Positions 8,814 to 16,982 of a stretch of DNA of 56,653 bases are shown one piece after another; position 1 is the stretch's first letter; every line of letters begins with the position of its first letter. The notes under the pieces are model-generated. The model saw only the letters and a list, made by a program, of their open reading frames with translations. It was not told where the DNA came from and did no database searches. This DNA comes from Acidimicrobiaceae bacterium (lineage in GTDB: Bacteria > Actinomycetota > Acidimicrobiia > Acidimicrobiales > RAAP-2), in contig PNAH01000004.1 of NCBI GenBank assembly GCA_003170315.1, positions 1 to 56,653 of the forward strand, read 5' to 3'. The position numbers and the translations under genes are program-made.

Positions 8814-9227
8814 ATGAAGGGTTTCAAGAGTTTCCTGATGCAAGGTGAGTTGATTGTGATCGCCGTGGGCCTGGTGGTCGCGCTGGCCTTCAGCACGCTC
8901 ATCAAGGCGTTTTCGGACAACATCATCACGCCACTGATCAACTCGTTCGCCGGCGGCGGCGCCTCGGGCAAGGGTCTCGGGTGGACGCTGAACGGACAAC
9001 GCGTCAACATGGGCGCCTTCATCTCGGCGATCGTCTACTTCGTGGTCTTCATGGCCGTCGTCTATTTCATCATCGTGGTGCCGTATCGCAACTACATGAA
9101 GCGCCGGGGCACGACCGTCTTCGGCGCACCGGTAGCAACGAAAGAATGCCCGAGTTGCCTGTCGGGTGGGCTGCCCTTGGCCGCCACCAAGTGCAAGTTC
9201 TGCTCGAGCGACGTCCCCGTCGACTGA
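8814..9227 (+). CDS. mscL: large-conductance mechanosensitive channel MscL with C-terminal zinc ribbon
   Basis: Pore protein that opens under membrane tension and releases solutes during hypo-osmotic shock. MKGFKSFLMQGELIVIAVGL is the classic MscL N-terminal amphipathic helix and start of TM1. TM2 spans about residues 68-90. After the usual basic cytoplasmic segment the protein carries an extra tail with four cysteines (C112, C115, C127, C130) in a CxxC...CxxC arrangement, i.e. a small zinc ribbon. The ATG at 8814 follows AAAGGAG with good spacing. The 137-residue length fits the family. A hairpin overlaps the stop codon. Confidence 0.93.
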   Translation: MKGFKSFLMQGELIVIAVGLVVALAFSTLIKAFSDNIITPLINSFAGGGASGKGLGWTLNGQRVNMGAFISAIVYFVVFMAVVYFIIVVPYRNYMKRRGTTVFGAPVATKECPSCLSGGLPLAATKCKFCSSDVPVD

Positions 9228-9241
9228 TCGACGTCAGTCGA
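9220..9241. terminator. bidirectional hairpin between mscL and marR
   Basis: Perfect 8-bp inverted repeat TCGACTGA / TCAGTCGA with a 6-base loop. It spans the mscL stop and ends 6 bases before the marR stop. There is no long T run on either strand, so termination is likely but not certain. Confidence 0.55.
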
Positions 9242-9246
9242 TTCGT

Positions 9247-9690
9247 CTAGTTGTCCCGGGCGAGTTTCTCCAAGGCCGGCAACGCCAATTCCACGCGGGA
9301 CCTTTCGGCGGCGCTGAGTCGTTCGAGACGAGAGCTGAGTCCCATGGTGCGTTCGCGCCAGAGAGATTCCAGCACGCGATGTCCGTGCTCGGAGAGTTCG
9401 ACCAGCGAGGCCCGCTTGTCCTCGGGGTCATCGGTTCGCTTCAGCAGGTCCAGTTCTTCGAGACTCGCCACGACGCGCGTCGCGACCGGGGCGCCGACCG
9501 ATTCGAGCGCCGCCAAGGCACTGATGCGAAGTGGTCCGAACTCATCGACACTGGCCAGCGCCGATACCTGCGAGGGCGACAACGCCGCACTGGCCTGGTG
9601 ACGGAGAGCTCGGGCCAAGCGCAGCATCACCAGTCGCAACCTCGCGGCCGTTTCCAACGACCGTTCAGAATCAATGATCACCGATTTCAT
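9247..9690 (-). CDS. MarR-family transcriptional regulator
   Basis: 147-residue winged-helix regulator. The central region has a conserved HTH followed by a wing with the typical [16 protein letters not shown] sequence near residues 85-100. The ATG overlaps the stop of the upstream MFS efflux gene (ATGA, 9687-9690), so regulator and pump are made from one mRNA. MarR proteins usually repress their own operon and release DNA on binding a phenolic or drug ligand. The perfect inverted repeat at 11480-11497 in the promoter of this operon is the obvious binding site (inference). Confidence 0.92.
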   Translation of the reverse strand: MKSVIIDSERSLETAARLRLVMLRLARALRHQASAALSPSQVSALASVDEFGPLRISALAALESVGAPVATRVVASLEELDLLKRTDDPEDKRASLVELSEHGHRVLESLWRERTMGLSSRLERLSAAERSRVELALPALEKLARDN

Positions 9691-11456
9691 TGCACCACCT
9701 CGCTCTCGAGGGCGATCTCGCCCGGCACCGCACTCGACGTCGCCGCGGCGTCACCGAGGTGATCGAGTATCGACTGGTCTTCGTGGACGTAGCGCTGGCC
9801 GCGCAGTGCCGAGGCGAGCGCGCCCACGACCGACATCGCTACGGCGGCGCCGAAGACGATCACCAATCCGTGGTGGAACGAGCTCTCGATGAGGTCGGGG
9901 AAGAAGTGCTTGCCCGTGAGCACCAGCCAGTTGGCGTGATTGACGTGCGCAGTCGCCTGTGATCCCAACAGGTTCTTGAGGGGATTCTTCCCGAGGAACG
10001 CGGAGAAGAGGCTGCCCACCGGCGGCAGATTCGAGATTGCATGCGCTTGGGCCGCGCCCACCCCGTGCGCGCTCAGTCCCTTGAACATCGCCTTGGGCAG
10101 CGTGTTCGTGAGACCCACGATCATCAACGAGAAGAAGACACCGATAGAGAGGACGAAGCCGGTGTTCAAAAAGGCTGCCTGGATACCGGCCGCTCCCCCG
10201 CGTTCTTCGGCGGGCACGCTGTTCATGATCGCCGCGGCGTTGGGCGCGGAGAACATCCCGCCGCCGACACCGTTCAGAAAGACCATGATCGCGAAGACCC
10301 AGTAACTGAAGTTCGTGGGCACCAGCAGTAGTCCAATGAAGCTCGCGCCGAAGAGCAAGAGGCCCGACGTCGAGAGGATTCGCGCGCCGTGGCGATCGGA
10401 CAGGTAGCCCGAGAGTGGTCCGGCGAACAAGAACCCGGTAGTGAGCGGCAACAGGTAGATGCCGGCCCACAGCGGCGTCGCGGAGTACGCGTAACCGTGC
10501 AACGGCAACCAGATCCCCTGGAGCCAGATGATCAGCATGAACTGCAGGCCACCCCGCGAGATCGACGCCAAGAATCCGGCCGCGCTGCCGGTCGAGAAGG
10601 CGCGTACCTTAAAGAGTCGCAGGTTGAACATCGGAGACTCGACGCGGTTCTCGATGACGAAGAACGCAATCAAGAAGACGAGGCCGATGAGAAAGGCGGC
10701 GAGCACGCGCGGCGACGTCCATCCCATGGCGTGATGCAGGTACGGCTGGATGCCGTAGACGATGCCGACGAGAATCGACGTGAGTCCCACCGCGAAGGTG
10801 AGGTTGCCCCACCAGTCGATGGTGGCCGAGGCGCGCTTGCCGTTGTCGCGCAGGCTGTGATAGCCCCAGACCGTGCCGATGATGCCGAAGGGTACCGAGA
10901 CCCAGAACACCAGTCGCCAGTCGACGACCGAAAGGAGTCCTCCGGCGATCAGACCGATGAACGAACCCCCGATCGCCGCGACCTGATTGATGCCCATGGC
11001 CATACCGCGCTGGTCCGACGGGAACGCGTCGACCAGAATGGCGCTCGAGTTCGCGAAGAGCATGGCGCCGCCCACTCCCTGCACGAGGCGCCACAGGACG
11101 AGCCACAATGCGCCCGAGCCGCCGCGGTAAGGATCGAGTGCGAGCAGTATTGAGGCGAAGGAGAAGACGGCGAAGCCGAGGTTGTAGATACGTACCCGGC
11201 CCATGATGTCGCCGAGACGACCGAGGCTGATCACCAGCACCGCGGTGACGAGGAGATAGCCCTGCAAGAGCCACAACAGGTAGCCGACGTTGCCGGCCGA
11301 GAGCGGATTGATCCCGATGCCCCGGAAGATCGCCGGCAAGGAGATCAGGATGATCGACGAGTTGATGGTCGCCATGAAGACGCCCAAGGTGGTGTTGGTG
11401 AGGGCGATCCATTTGTAGCGATCGCCGTGATCCGCGTTCAATAGTTTGGGGGCCAT
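9687..11456 (-). CDS. MFS drug efflux transporter, 14-TMS EmrB/QacA type
   Basis: 589-residue proton-driven multidrug exporter of the DHA2 family. The N-terminal half has [15 protein letters not shown], the loop motif GRLGDIMGR and an [11 protein letters not shown] segment typical of this family. About 14 hydrophobic segments are visible, with a hydrophilic C-terminal tail. Between TM13 and TM14 there is a long polar loop (roughly residues 460-530), as in EmrB/QacA relatives. It is encoded upstream of and overlapping marR, and transcribed from a promoter containing the operator at 11480-11497. The drug spectrum is unknown. Confidence 0.9.
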   Translation of the reverse strand: MAPKLLNADHGDRYKWIALTNTTLGVFMATINSSIILISLPAIFRGIGINPLSAGNVGYLLWLLQGYLLVTAVLVISLGRLGDIMGRVRIYNLGFAVFSFASILLALDPYRGGSGALWLVLWRLVQGVGGAMLFANSSAILVDAFPSDQRGMAMGINQVAAIGGSFIGLIAGGLLSVVDWRLVFWVSVPFGIIGTVWGYHSLRDNGKRASATIDWWGNLTFAVGLTSILVGIVYGIQPYLHHAMGWTSPRVLAAFLIGLVFLIAFFVIENRVESPMFNLRLFKVRAFSTGSAAGFLASISRGGLQFMLIIWLQGIWLPLHGYAYSATPLWAGIYLLPLTTGFLFAGPLSGYLSDRHGARILSTSGLLLFGASFIGLLLVPTNFSYWVFAIMVFLNGVGGGMFSAPNAAAIMNSVPAEERGGAAGIQAAFLNTGFVLSIGVFFSLMIVGLTNTLPKAMFKGLSAHGVGAAQAHAISNLPPVGSLFSAFLGKNPLKNLLGSQATAHVNHANWLVLTGKHFFPDLIESSFHHGLVIVFGAAVAMSVVGALASALRGQRYVHEDQSILDHLGDAAATSSAVPGEIALESEVVQ

Positions 11457-11479
11457 ACATCCACTTCTGCGCTATTTAG

Positions 11480-11502
11480 TTGCTTGACTGCAAGCAAGTA
11501 TA
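11480..11502 (-). promoter_or_regulatory. MarR operator and -10 box of the efflux operon
   Basis: Perfect 7-bp inverted repeat TTGCTTG (11480-11486), spacer ACTG, CAAGCAA (11491-11497). On the minus strand a TATACT -10 box occupies 11502-11497, abutting the repeat, so a repressor bound here would cover the transcription start. The MFS start codon is 24 bases downstream. Size and symmetry fit a MarR dimer site; assignment to the marR at 9247-9690 is inference. Confidence 0.7.
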
Positions 11503-11618
11503 ACGGGCACTCCCCGACCGCGACACCCCCGACGAGCGTCACGACGCTCTCGATCGGGCACGCCGAGCGGGCGGGCGTCGTAAGTTGGCTACGAGAACTT
11601 GACGAAGAAGGGCACCGC

Positions 11619-11897
11619 ATGGCACACGCGAAACTCACCGGACATCACCTGGTAACGGCGGAGAAAATTCTGAGCCACCCCACCAGTCACAACATCGAGT
11701 GGCACGACGCGGCCGCCCTCATAGTAGAAGTCGGATCCATCACCGAGGGCAGCAACGGTCGCTACACCGTGACGCTCGGCGACGAGACCCAGGTCTTCGA
11801 CCGGCCCCGCGGGAAGGACCTCAATACCCAGCAGGTGGTCGACCTTCGAAAAATGCTGCACGCCTCGGGCTTCACCCTCGAGAGCATCCACGACTAG
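11619..11897 (+). CDS. conserved hypothetical protein, 92 aa
   Basis: Small soluble protein of unassigned function. It contains a central HPTSHNIEWHDAAALI segment and a DLNTQQVVDLRKML segment near the C-terminus, a pattern I associate with a small conserved actinobacterial hypothetical family; no biochemical role is known to me. The ATG at 11619 follows GAAGAAG. The frame is open back to an ATG at 11484, but that would put the start inside the operator of the divergent efflux operon, so the shorter form is preferred. Possibly a monocistronic gene. Confidence 0.6.
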   Translation: MAHAKLTGHHLVTAEKILSHPTSHNIEWHDAAALIVEVGSITEGSNGRYTVTLGDETQVFDRPRGKDLNTQQVVDLRKMLHASGFTLESIHD

Positions 11898-11924
11898 TCG
11901 CTGCCCCCGCGTCCCGGCTGCGTC

Positions 11925-13052
11925 TTACGAATCATTATCGCCGCACAGTTGGGCGATGGCGTCGCGAACCCGATCGCGCATCACTACGCGGTCACTGAAC
12001 TCATTGCCCGCGGGCAGCACCGGTTCACCAACGGTGATGCGCACTGCTCCACGGTGGGGCCGAAAGCTTCCCGGACGCAACACTTCGCGCGATCCACGGA
12101 TGCCCACCGGCACGACCGGACAGTTCGACGAGGCGGCCGCTTCGAAGGCTCCGAGACGAAAGACGCGCAGTCCCGGTTGCGCGCTGATCGAACCTTCCGG
12201 GAAGATGAGCAGATGGAGTCCGCCACGGATGGTATCCACTAGTTGTTCTACCGAAGCGGCGCTGCGCTCGGCTCGTCCCCGTTCGACGAACACGCAACCG
12301 AAGCCCCTCATGATGCGACCCACCAGGAATTGGTGTTCCATGTCCGTGCTCGCGACGAAGGTGAGTGATTGGTCTAAGTACACGTAGAGCATCAGGCCGT
12401 CGATGAAGCTCGAATGGTTGGCGGCAATCACGGACGGTCGTTTTGACGTCGGCAACTCTCCGTCGACGCTTACCGAGAGACCCAAGGCGCGACACGTGCC
12501 GCGAGCGATCGCCCGACCGGCACTTCGGCGTTGAGGCAGCGTCATCGGCAAGACCGCCAGCGACCAAATCGCGAGGGCGAACGGGATGAGGAGCGCCCAG
12601 GCGTAGAGCGCATAGAGGAACGATCCGGCACCCGACGATGGACTGTTCGAAACGGCCCGACCGGCACGAGCATCACGAGCGACCCGGCCCGCCACCAAGG
12701 ACCACAACCGCTTTGAAATGGCGAAGAACCGCTCGGACGCCGGTGATGCGTCCGATGATGCGTCGACGTCGCGAACTGACGAAGCACCTCCACGAGCCAC
12801 GGTGACTGCCTCCAACCAATGTTGGGGTGTCGTCGCGGTGAGAAAGACTTCGTCCGGGAGCGACACTTCGAAGGTTCGTTCCAACTGGTCACAGAGTTCG
12901 ACTAGCGCGAGACTGTCGATGCCGAGATCTTCGGTGAGATTACTCCGCATCGTGAGCGAGTGGTCCTGATCCAATAGCAACTGATCGAGCAGCGCCCGAA
13001 TGTCGCGAAGGACGAGTTCCTCGTCGCGGGACGCATTCGCGCCGCTCGTCAT
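11925..13052 (-). CDS. acyl carrier domain fused to 1-acyl-glycerol-3-phosphate acyltransferase (PlsC-like)
   Basis: 375-residue two-domain protein. Residues about 10-85 are an acyl-carrier/phosphopantetheine domain with the attachment site LGIDSLAL (Ser47). A low-complexity Ser/Asp linker follows, then a hydrophobic membrane segment near 148-170. A PlsC acyltransferase domain follows, with NHSSFID (His213, Asp218) and FPEGS (284-288). PlsC enzymes acylate lysophosphatidic acid or related acceptors at the membrane. The fused carrier suggests that the acyl group is supplied from its own pantetheine arm rather than from free ACP or CoA (inference). The ATG at 13052 has GAGGG upstream; an in-frame GTG at 13073 is an alternative. 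Transcribed away from the TIGR02206-type gene. Confidence 0.85.
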   Translation of the reverse strand: MTSGANASRDEELVLRDIRALLDQLLLDQDHSLTMRSNLTEDLGIDSLALVELCDQLERTFEVSLPDEVFLTATTPQHWLEAVTVARGGASSVRDVDASSDASPASERFFAISKRLWSLVAGRVARDARAGRAVSNSPSSGAGSFLYALYAWALLIPFALAIWSLAVLPMTLPQRRSAGRAIARGTCRALGLSVSVDGELPTSKRPSVIAANHSSFIDGLMLYVYLDQSLTFVASTDMEHQFLVGRIMRGFGCVFVERGRAERSAASVEQLVDTIRGGLHLLIFPEGSISAQPGLRVFRLGAFEAAASSNCPVVPVGIRGSREVLRPGSFRPHRGAVRITVGEPVLPAGNEFSDRVVMRDRVRDAIAQLCGDNDS

Positions 13053-13277
13053 GATGGCGTGACCCTCGGGCACGGTGTCCGTTGGTGCGTTCTACGGGTA
13101 TCGACGTTGTCGCGCCCTTGTCGTGGAGTCATCATGATCCTCTCGGACGACCTCGTTATCTCCATGATGCAGCACGATCCCCACCGGTGTCGAGCGGCGC
13201 GTCAAAGTGTCGATCGCGGTTGAAAACTATGGCCCCCGTCTCCGATACGGCGGACAACACTGCTAGACACGAATGAG

Positions 13278-14009
13278 ATGGGAGAGTTCAACGCCACGAT
13301 TTCCGCCGGGCCTTACTGGTTGAGCGTCGCCGTCCTGGCAATGGGCTGCGTGATCCTCTGCACGTGGGCCCGACTTCGTCCGGGGCGCTGGAGTCCGCGA
13401 GCGGCGAAAGTCATCGGAGTGGTCTTGATATCGGACGCCGTCGTCGATACGGTGCGCCAACTCGTGGACGGCACGTGGATGCTCCGATCATCGTTGCCCC
13501 TCGCGCTCTGCAACTTCGCATTGATCGTCGCCGCCGCGGCGTGTTGGTGGCGGAGCCGCCCGTTGGTCGAGCTCACGTACTTCTGGGCGCTCGCCGGAAC
13601 CGTGCAGGGACTGCTCACCCCTGATCTGAACGTACCTTTCCCCCACCTCGAGTTCTTTGAGTACGTGATCGGTCATACGCTCATCATCGTGGCGGCGCTC
13701 TTCCTCGTCGTGGGTATGCGAATCGAACCACGGCAAGGTTCCGTCGCACGGGCGTCGATCATCACGTATATATACGTCGCCCTCGTCAGTCTGGTCGACG
13801 CCCTGATCGGCGCCAATTACATGTTCCTTCGCCACGCGCCCCATCAGTGGACGCTTCTACGTCTCATGGGGCCGTATCCCTGGTACCTAGTGACCGGCGT
13901 CATCATCGTTCCTCTGTTCTTTGCCCTGCTTTACAGCCCGTTCTGGTTCGTTCGTCGCCGAAACGACTCCGGCGTTCGCCCAATGAGTGCGTCACTGCGA
14001 ACGCGCTGA
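13278..14009 (+). CDS. TIGR02206-type (YwaF-like) integral membrane protein
   Basis: 243-residue polytopic membrane protein with about seven hydrophobic segments. It carries the family features LPLALCNFALIVAA near residue 75 and a YFWALAGTVQGLLTPDL segment. The family is widespread and of unknown function. The C-terminus is short and basic. The stop codon TGA overlaps the ATG of the MFS transporter by one base (TGATG at 14007-14011), so the two genes form an operon. The ATG at 13278 is the natural start before TM1. Confidence 0.75.
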   Translation: MGEFNATISAGPYWLSVAVLAMGCVILCTWARLRPGRWSPRAAKVIGVVLISDAVVDTVRQLVDGTWMLRSSLPLALCNFALIVAAAACWWRSRPLVELTYFWALAGTVQGLLTPDLNVPFPHLEFFEYVIGHTLIIVAALFLVVGMRIEPRQGSVARASIITYIYVALVSLVDALIGANYMFLRHAPHQWTLLRLMGPYPWYLVTGVIIVPLFFALLYSPFWFVRRRNDSGVRPMSASLRTR

Positions 14010-15286
14010 TGTCCCAGTCGCCCGATCCCACGTCTTTGCGCACTCCGCGACTCCACAGGTGGAACGACCGCGTGGTCCTGGGCGCCGTCCTCGCGTCCTT
14101 CGCCTCGGGTTTCGGACAGTTCGGCGTGGTCACGGCCCTGGGCAGCGTGGCGCGAACCTTCGGCCACCTGGTGAACGGGGCCACGCTGGCCGACCAGGCC
14201 GGACTCTCGGGAACCAAGCTCGGCGTCGGCCTCGCCATCATTCGACTGGCGTCGCTGGGCGGGCTGCCCCTCACGGCGATGGCCGACCGATTCGGTCGCC
14301 ACCGCATGCTGATCACGACGGTGGGGCTCGGACTCGTCGCCACGGTGCTCGCGGCAGCGAGTCCCGGTTACTGGTGGTTCGTGGTGATCTTCGCCTGTGG
14401 TCGACCGCTCCTCAGTGCTACGAATGCACTCTCCGAAGTGATCGCCGCCGAACAGACCGACTCGGCGAGCCGGGCCAAGGCCCTCGCGCTCGTGGCCGCC
14501 GGTTACGGGATCGGCGCCGGGTTCACCGCGATCATCCACAGTCTGGCCTCGAAGTCCCTGGGGTTTCGAGGACTGTTGCTAATGGCCGTCGTTCCCCTGG
14601 CGCTGTTGCCACTCATCAGTCGCTGGGCCACCGAACCGGACCGCTTCGCCATCGCCGGTGCGGCACCCGACCACGTCGTACCCGTGCTCGGAGCCGTGGG
14701 ACCAGCGTTTCGCCGCCGACTGATCCTGCTCTCGACGATGGCCTTCGCCCTTTCGTTCATCACCGGACCGGCGAACAGTTTCATTTTCCTCTTCGCTCAG
14801 AACATCGACCATCTCTCGGGCGCCACGACGGCGCTGATGGTCGTGGGCGCCGGGGCGACGGGTCTCTCCGGATTGTTGATGGGCCGTTGGATGGCCGATC
14901 GATTCGGACGCCGCATCACCGGGGCGCTCGGCATGGTCGGCCTCGCGCTCTCCGGGGTGCTCTCCTACACCGGCCCGCGCGTCGACTTGATCGCCGGCTA
15001 CGTGATGGGCGTCATGTTCGGCTCGATTTTCGCGCCGGCGGTCGGCTCGCTGGTGAACGAACTTTTCCCGACGTCCGTTCGGGCGTCGGCGTCGGGCTGG
15101 TTCCTCGCCGCCGGTGTTCTCGGCGCGGTCGTCGGGCTGGTCGTGTTCGGCGCCATTGCCGACATTGGCAATCGATTCGCATTGGCCGCCCAACTGACGT
15201 TCCTGCCCGCCATGACCGTCGCCGCGCTCTTCTGGACGTTGCCGGAAACGAAGGGCCGCGAACTGGAAGACCTCTGGGTGAGCTGA
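14009..15286 (+). CDS. MFS transporter, 12-TMS metabolite:proton symporter type
   Basis: 425-residue major facilitator. The N-terminal half has the family loop motif ADRFGRHR and the second half repeats it as ADRFGRRI. The C-terminus PETKGRELEDLW is the sugar/metabolite symporter signature. Substrate is unknown. The start ATG at 14009 overlaps the upstream membrane-protein stop by one base. The frame is open upstream to 13847, but that stretch lies inside the neighbouring gene and has no family similarity. A convergent hairpin overlaps its stop. Confidence 0.87.
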   Translation: MSQSPDPTSLRTPRLHRWNDRVVLGAVLASFASGFGQFGVVTALGSVARTFGHLVNGATLADQAGLSGTKLGVGLAIIRLASLGGLPLTAMADRFGRHRMLITTVGLGLVATVLAAASPGYWWFVVIFACGRPLLSATNALSEVIAAEQTDSASRAKALALVAAGYGIGAGFTAIIHSLASKSLGFRGLLLMAVVPLALLPLISRWATEPDRFAIAGAAPDHVVPVLGAVGPAFRRRLILLSTMAFALSFITGPANSFIFLFAQNIDHLSGATTALMVVGAGATGLSGLLMGRWMADRFGRRITGALGMVGLALSGVLSYTGPRVDLIAGYVMGVMFGSIFAPAVGSLVNELFPTSVRASASGWFLAAGVLGAVVGLVVFGAIADIGNRFALAAQLTFLPAMTVAALFWTLPETKGRELEDLWVS

Positions 15287-15307
15287 ACGGCGACCCGTCA
15301 GTTCAGC
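15282..15307. terminator. hairpin between convergent MFS and S51 peptidase genes
   Basis: Perfect 7-bp inverted repeat GCTGAAC (15282-15288) / GTTCAGC (15301-15307) with a 12-base loop. It spans both stop codons of two convergent genes. No T run is present, so function as a terminator is moderately likely. Confidence 0.45.
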
Positions 15308-16017
15308 GGCGTGGTGACGCTCGTTCCGCTGACGATCTGTTCGCGGCCGTCATCGCTGAGTCGCCACGCCGACGAGCGACCCTTCACTGTCCAGGAGCTC
15401 GGACCACCGACGATGGCGGTCTCCTCGTCGATTCCCAACACCGTGATCGACGGGTCGTGGGGCAAAAGGAATCGCGTGACCATGTCGGGGATCCGCGACG
15501 CGAACGCGTCGAAGTGCGGGATGACCCGAAGGTGCGGCAGTAATCCAAGTCCTTCGGTGCCGCCCTCGCGGGGGTGTCGAAGAGAGGGCACCCACGACGA
15601 GAACGCCATGGCGCCCGCGCTACATCCGGCCAAGGCCGAACCGGCGCGCCAGGCGGCGACGATCGCGTCCCACACCAAGGTGCCGCGCAGGGTCTCGGCC
15701 AAATAGGCGGGGTGGCCACCGGAGAGATAGACCAAGCCGGCGCCCTCCACCTGCGCGGCAATAGATGCGTCCTCGGCGTCGTGGCGATCGTTGACGTCCA
15801 ACGTCACGGCCTCCAAGCCGAGTCGTTCGGCTTGCGCTCGGCCCAAGTTGTGCCACCGCTCAACCACGGGCGGTCCGTCGGGCACCGACGCCGTCGCCAG
15901 TTGCACGTACCGTGGCGAGCGACCGGCGATGAGCCCGCCTTCAATCTCGGCCATTTGGGGCAGGTACTCACCCGAACCGACCAGGGCCAAGGGGCCCGGT
16001 CCCTCATTTTCGCTCAT
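15298..16017 (-). CDS. peptidase S51 / cyanophycinase-like protein
   Basis: 239-residue soluble protein with the class I glutamine amidotransferase-like fold of dipeptidase E and cyanophycinase. The nucleophile elbow is GCSAGAMAF (Ser133). A GGHPAYL segment (about 100-106) and an IPHFDAF motif with a likely catalytic histidine are visible. Substrates in the family are Asp-dipeptides or cyanophycin; the specificity here is not readable. ATG at 16017. Transcribed in the same direction as the PEBP gene but separated by 180 bases, which hold no gene. Confidence 0.8.
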   Translation of the reverse strand: MSENEGPGPLALVGSGEYLPQMAEIEGGLIAGRSPRYVQLATASVPDGPPVVERWHNLGRAQAERLGLEAVTLDVNDRHDAEDASIAAQVEGAGLVYLSGGHPAYLAETLRGTLVWDAIVAAWRAGSALAGCSAGAMAFSSWVPSLRHPREGGTEGLGLLPHLRVIPHFDAFASRIPDMVTRFLLPHDPSITVLGIDEETAIVGGPSSWTVKGRSSAWRLSDDGREQIVSGTSVTTPLN

Positions 16018-16197
16018 TGCATCCCCAGTAGTTACGATTCGCGGACTTCACCACGACGAACCGACAGGAAGTTCGCCCATTGCTTGATTCGATTCACAAT
16101 AATGGCGAGCTCCTCGAACTTCGCGCATCCGAATCACGTCGGCCGTCCCCGAGCCTCTGGCGTCGCTTATACGGCGCGCCACATCAACGCCAAAGGG

Positions 16198-16740
16198 TCA
16201 GGATCCGAAGACGGGCACGATCTGGGCTCGAGCGATCGCGTGGAAGCGCAGGTTGAACCCGGCAATGGCGGCCGACGAGTCGGCCTCCACGTCAAGTCGT
16301 TCGACGTCGAGTGCGTGCACCGTGTGCACATAGCGATGCGCGAGGTCACCGGGCGGCGGAGCCGAACCCACGTATCCCTTGGTCCCGGCGTCGTTGCGCA
16401 GCTGCACGACACCGTCGGGCAGATTGTCAGAACCCTCCGAACCAGCACCGCTCGAGAGGTCGTTGACCTCGGCCGGGACGTTCACCGCGAGCCAGTGCCA
16501 GAAGCCGCTCCCGGTGGGCGCGTCGGGGTCGTGCACGGTGATCGTGAAGCTCTTCGTCTCGGCGGGAAAGCCGCGCCACGACAGTTGCGGTGAAAGGTTC
16601 TCTCCGCCGTAGCCCATGATGTTCGCGACCTGTGCGTTGGGCAACATTTCACCGTCGACGATGTCATCACTCGTCACTTCGAAGGTGGCGACGTCCGGGA
16701 AAAAGGCAAAGGTGAGGGGCGGTCGATTGGGATCAGTCAT
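16198..16740 (-). CDS. YbhB/YbcL family phosphatidylethanolamine-binding-like protein
   Basis: 180-residue PEBP-fold protein related to bacterial YbhB and eukaryotic Raf kinase inhibitor. Diagnostic features are NLSPQLSW, the ligand-pocket motif DPDAPTGSGFWHWL and a GYVGSAPPPGDLAHRY segment. The molecular role of bacterial members is not established. AGGAGG precedes the ATG at 16740 with ideal spacing, suggesting strong translation. No signal peptide is seen, so it is cytoplasmic. Confidence 0.92.
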   Translation of the reverse strand: MTDPNRPPLTFAFFPDVATFEVTSDDIVDGEMLPNAQVANIMGYGGENLSPQLSWRGFPAETKSFTITVHDPDAPTGSGFWHWLAVNVPAEVNDLSSGAGSEGSDNLPDGVVQLRNDAGTKGYVGSAPPPGDLAHRYVHTVHALDVERLDVEADSSAAIAGFNLRFHAIARAQIVPVFGS

Positions 16741-16982
16741 GATGACCTCCTATTGATTGGATCAGTGTCCCTCGACTGTAGCCACGTTCGTCGAACACGA
16801 GATTGTCGATGACGGTACCGAATCAAAGGTGCCTTCTGCCGGCATTCATGCGCTTTCGAGACGCGAACCGATAGGTTGTGTCGTGTGGCCCAAGATGATT
16901 GATCACGGGACGGTCCGAACCGTGTACCCCTTGCGCACCGCCGAGCATTTCTCGCGGATTCGCCCAGCACTGGCGTCGTCGA

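Noticed and set aside
13987..15543. 518-codon plus-strand frame across the MFS transporter
   Set aside because: It is the +1 shadow of a clear MFS gene and is almost devoid of hydrophobic segments.
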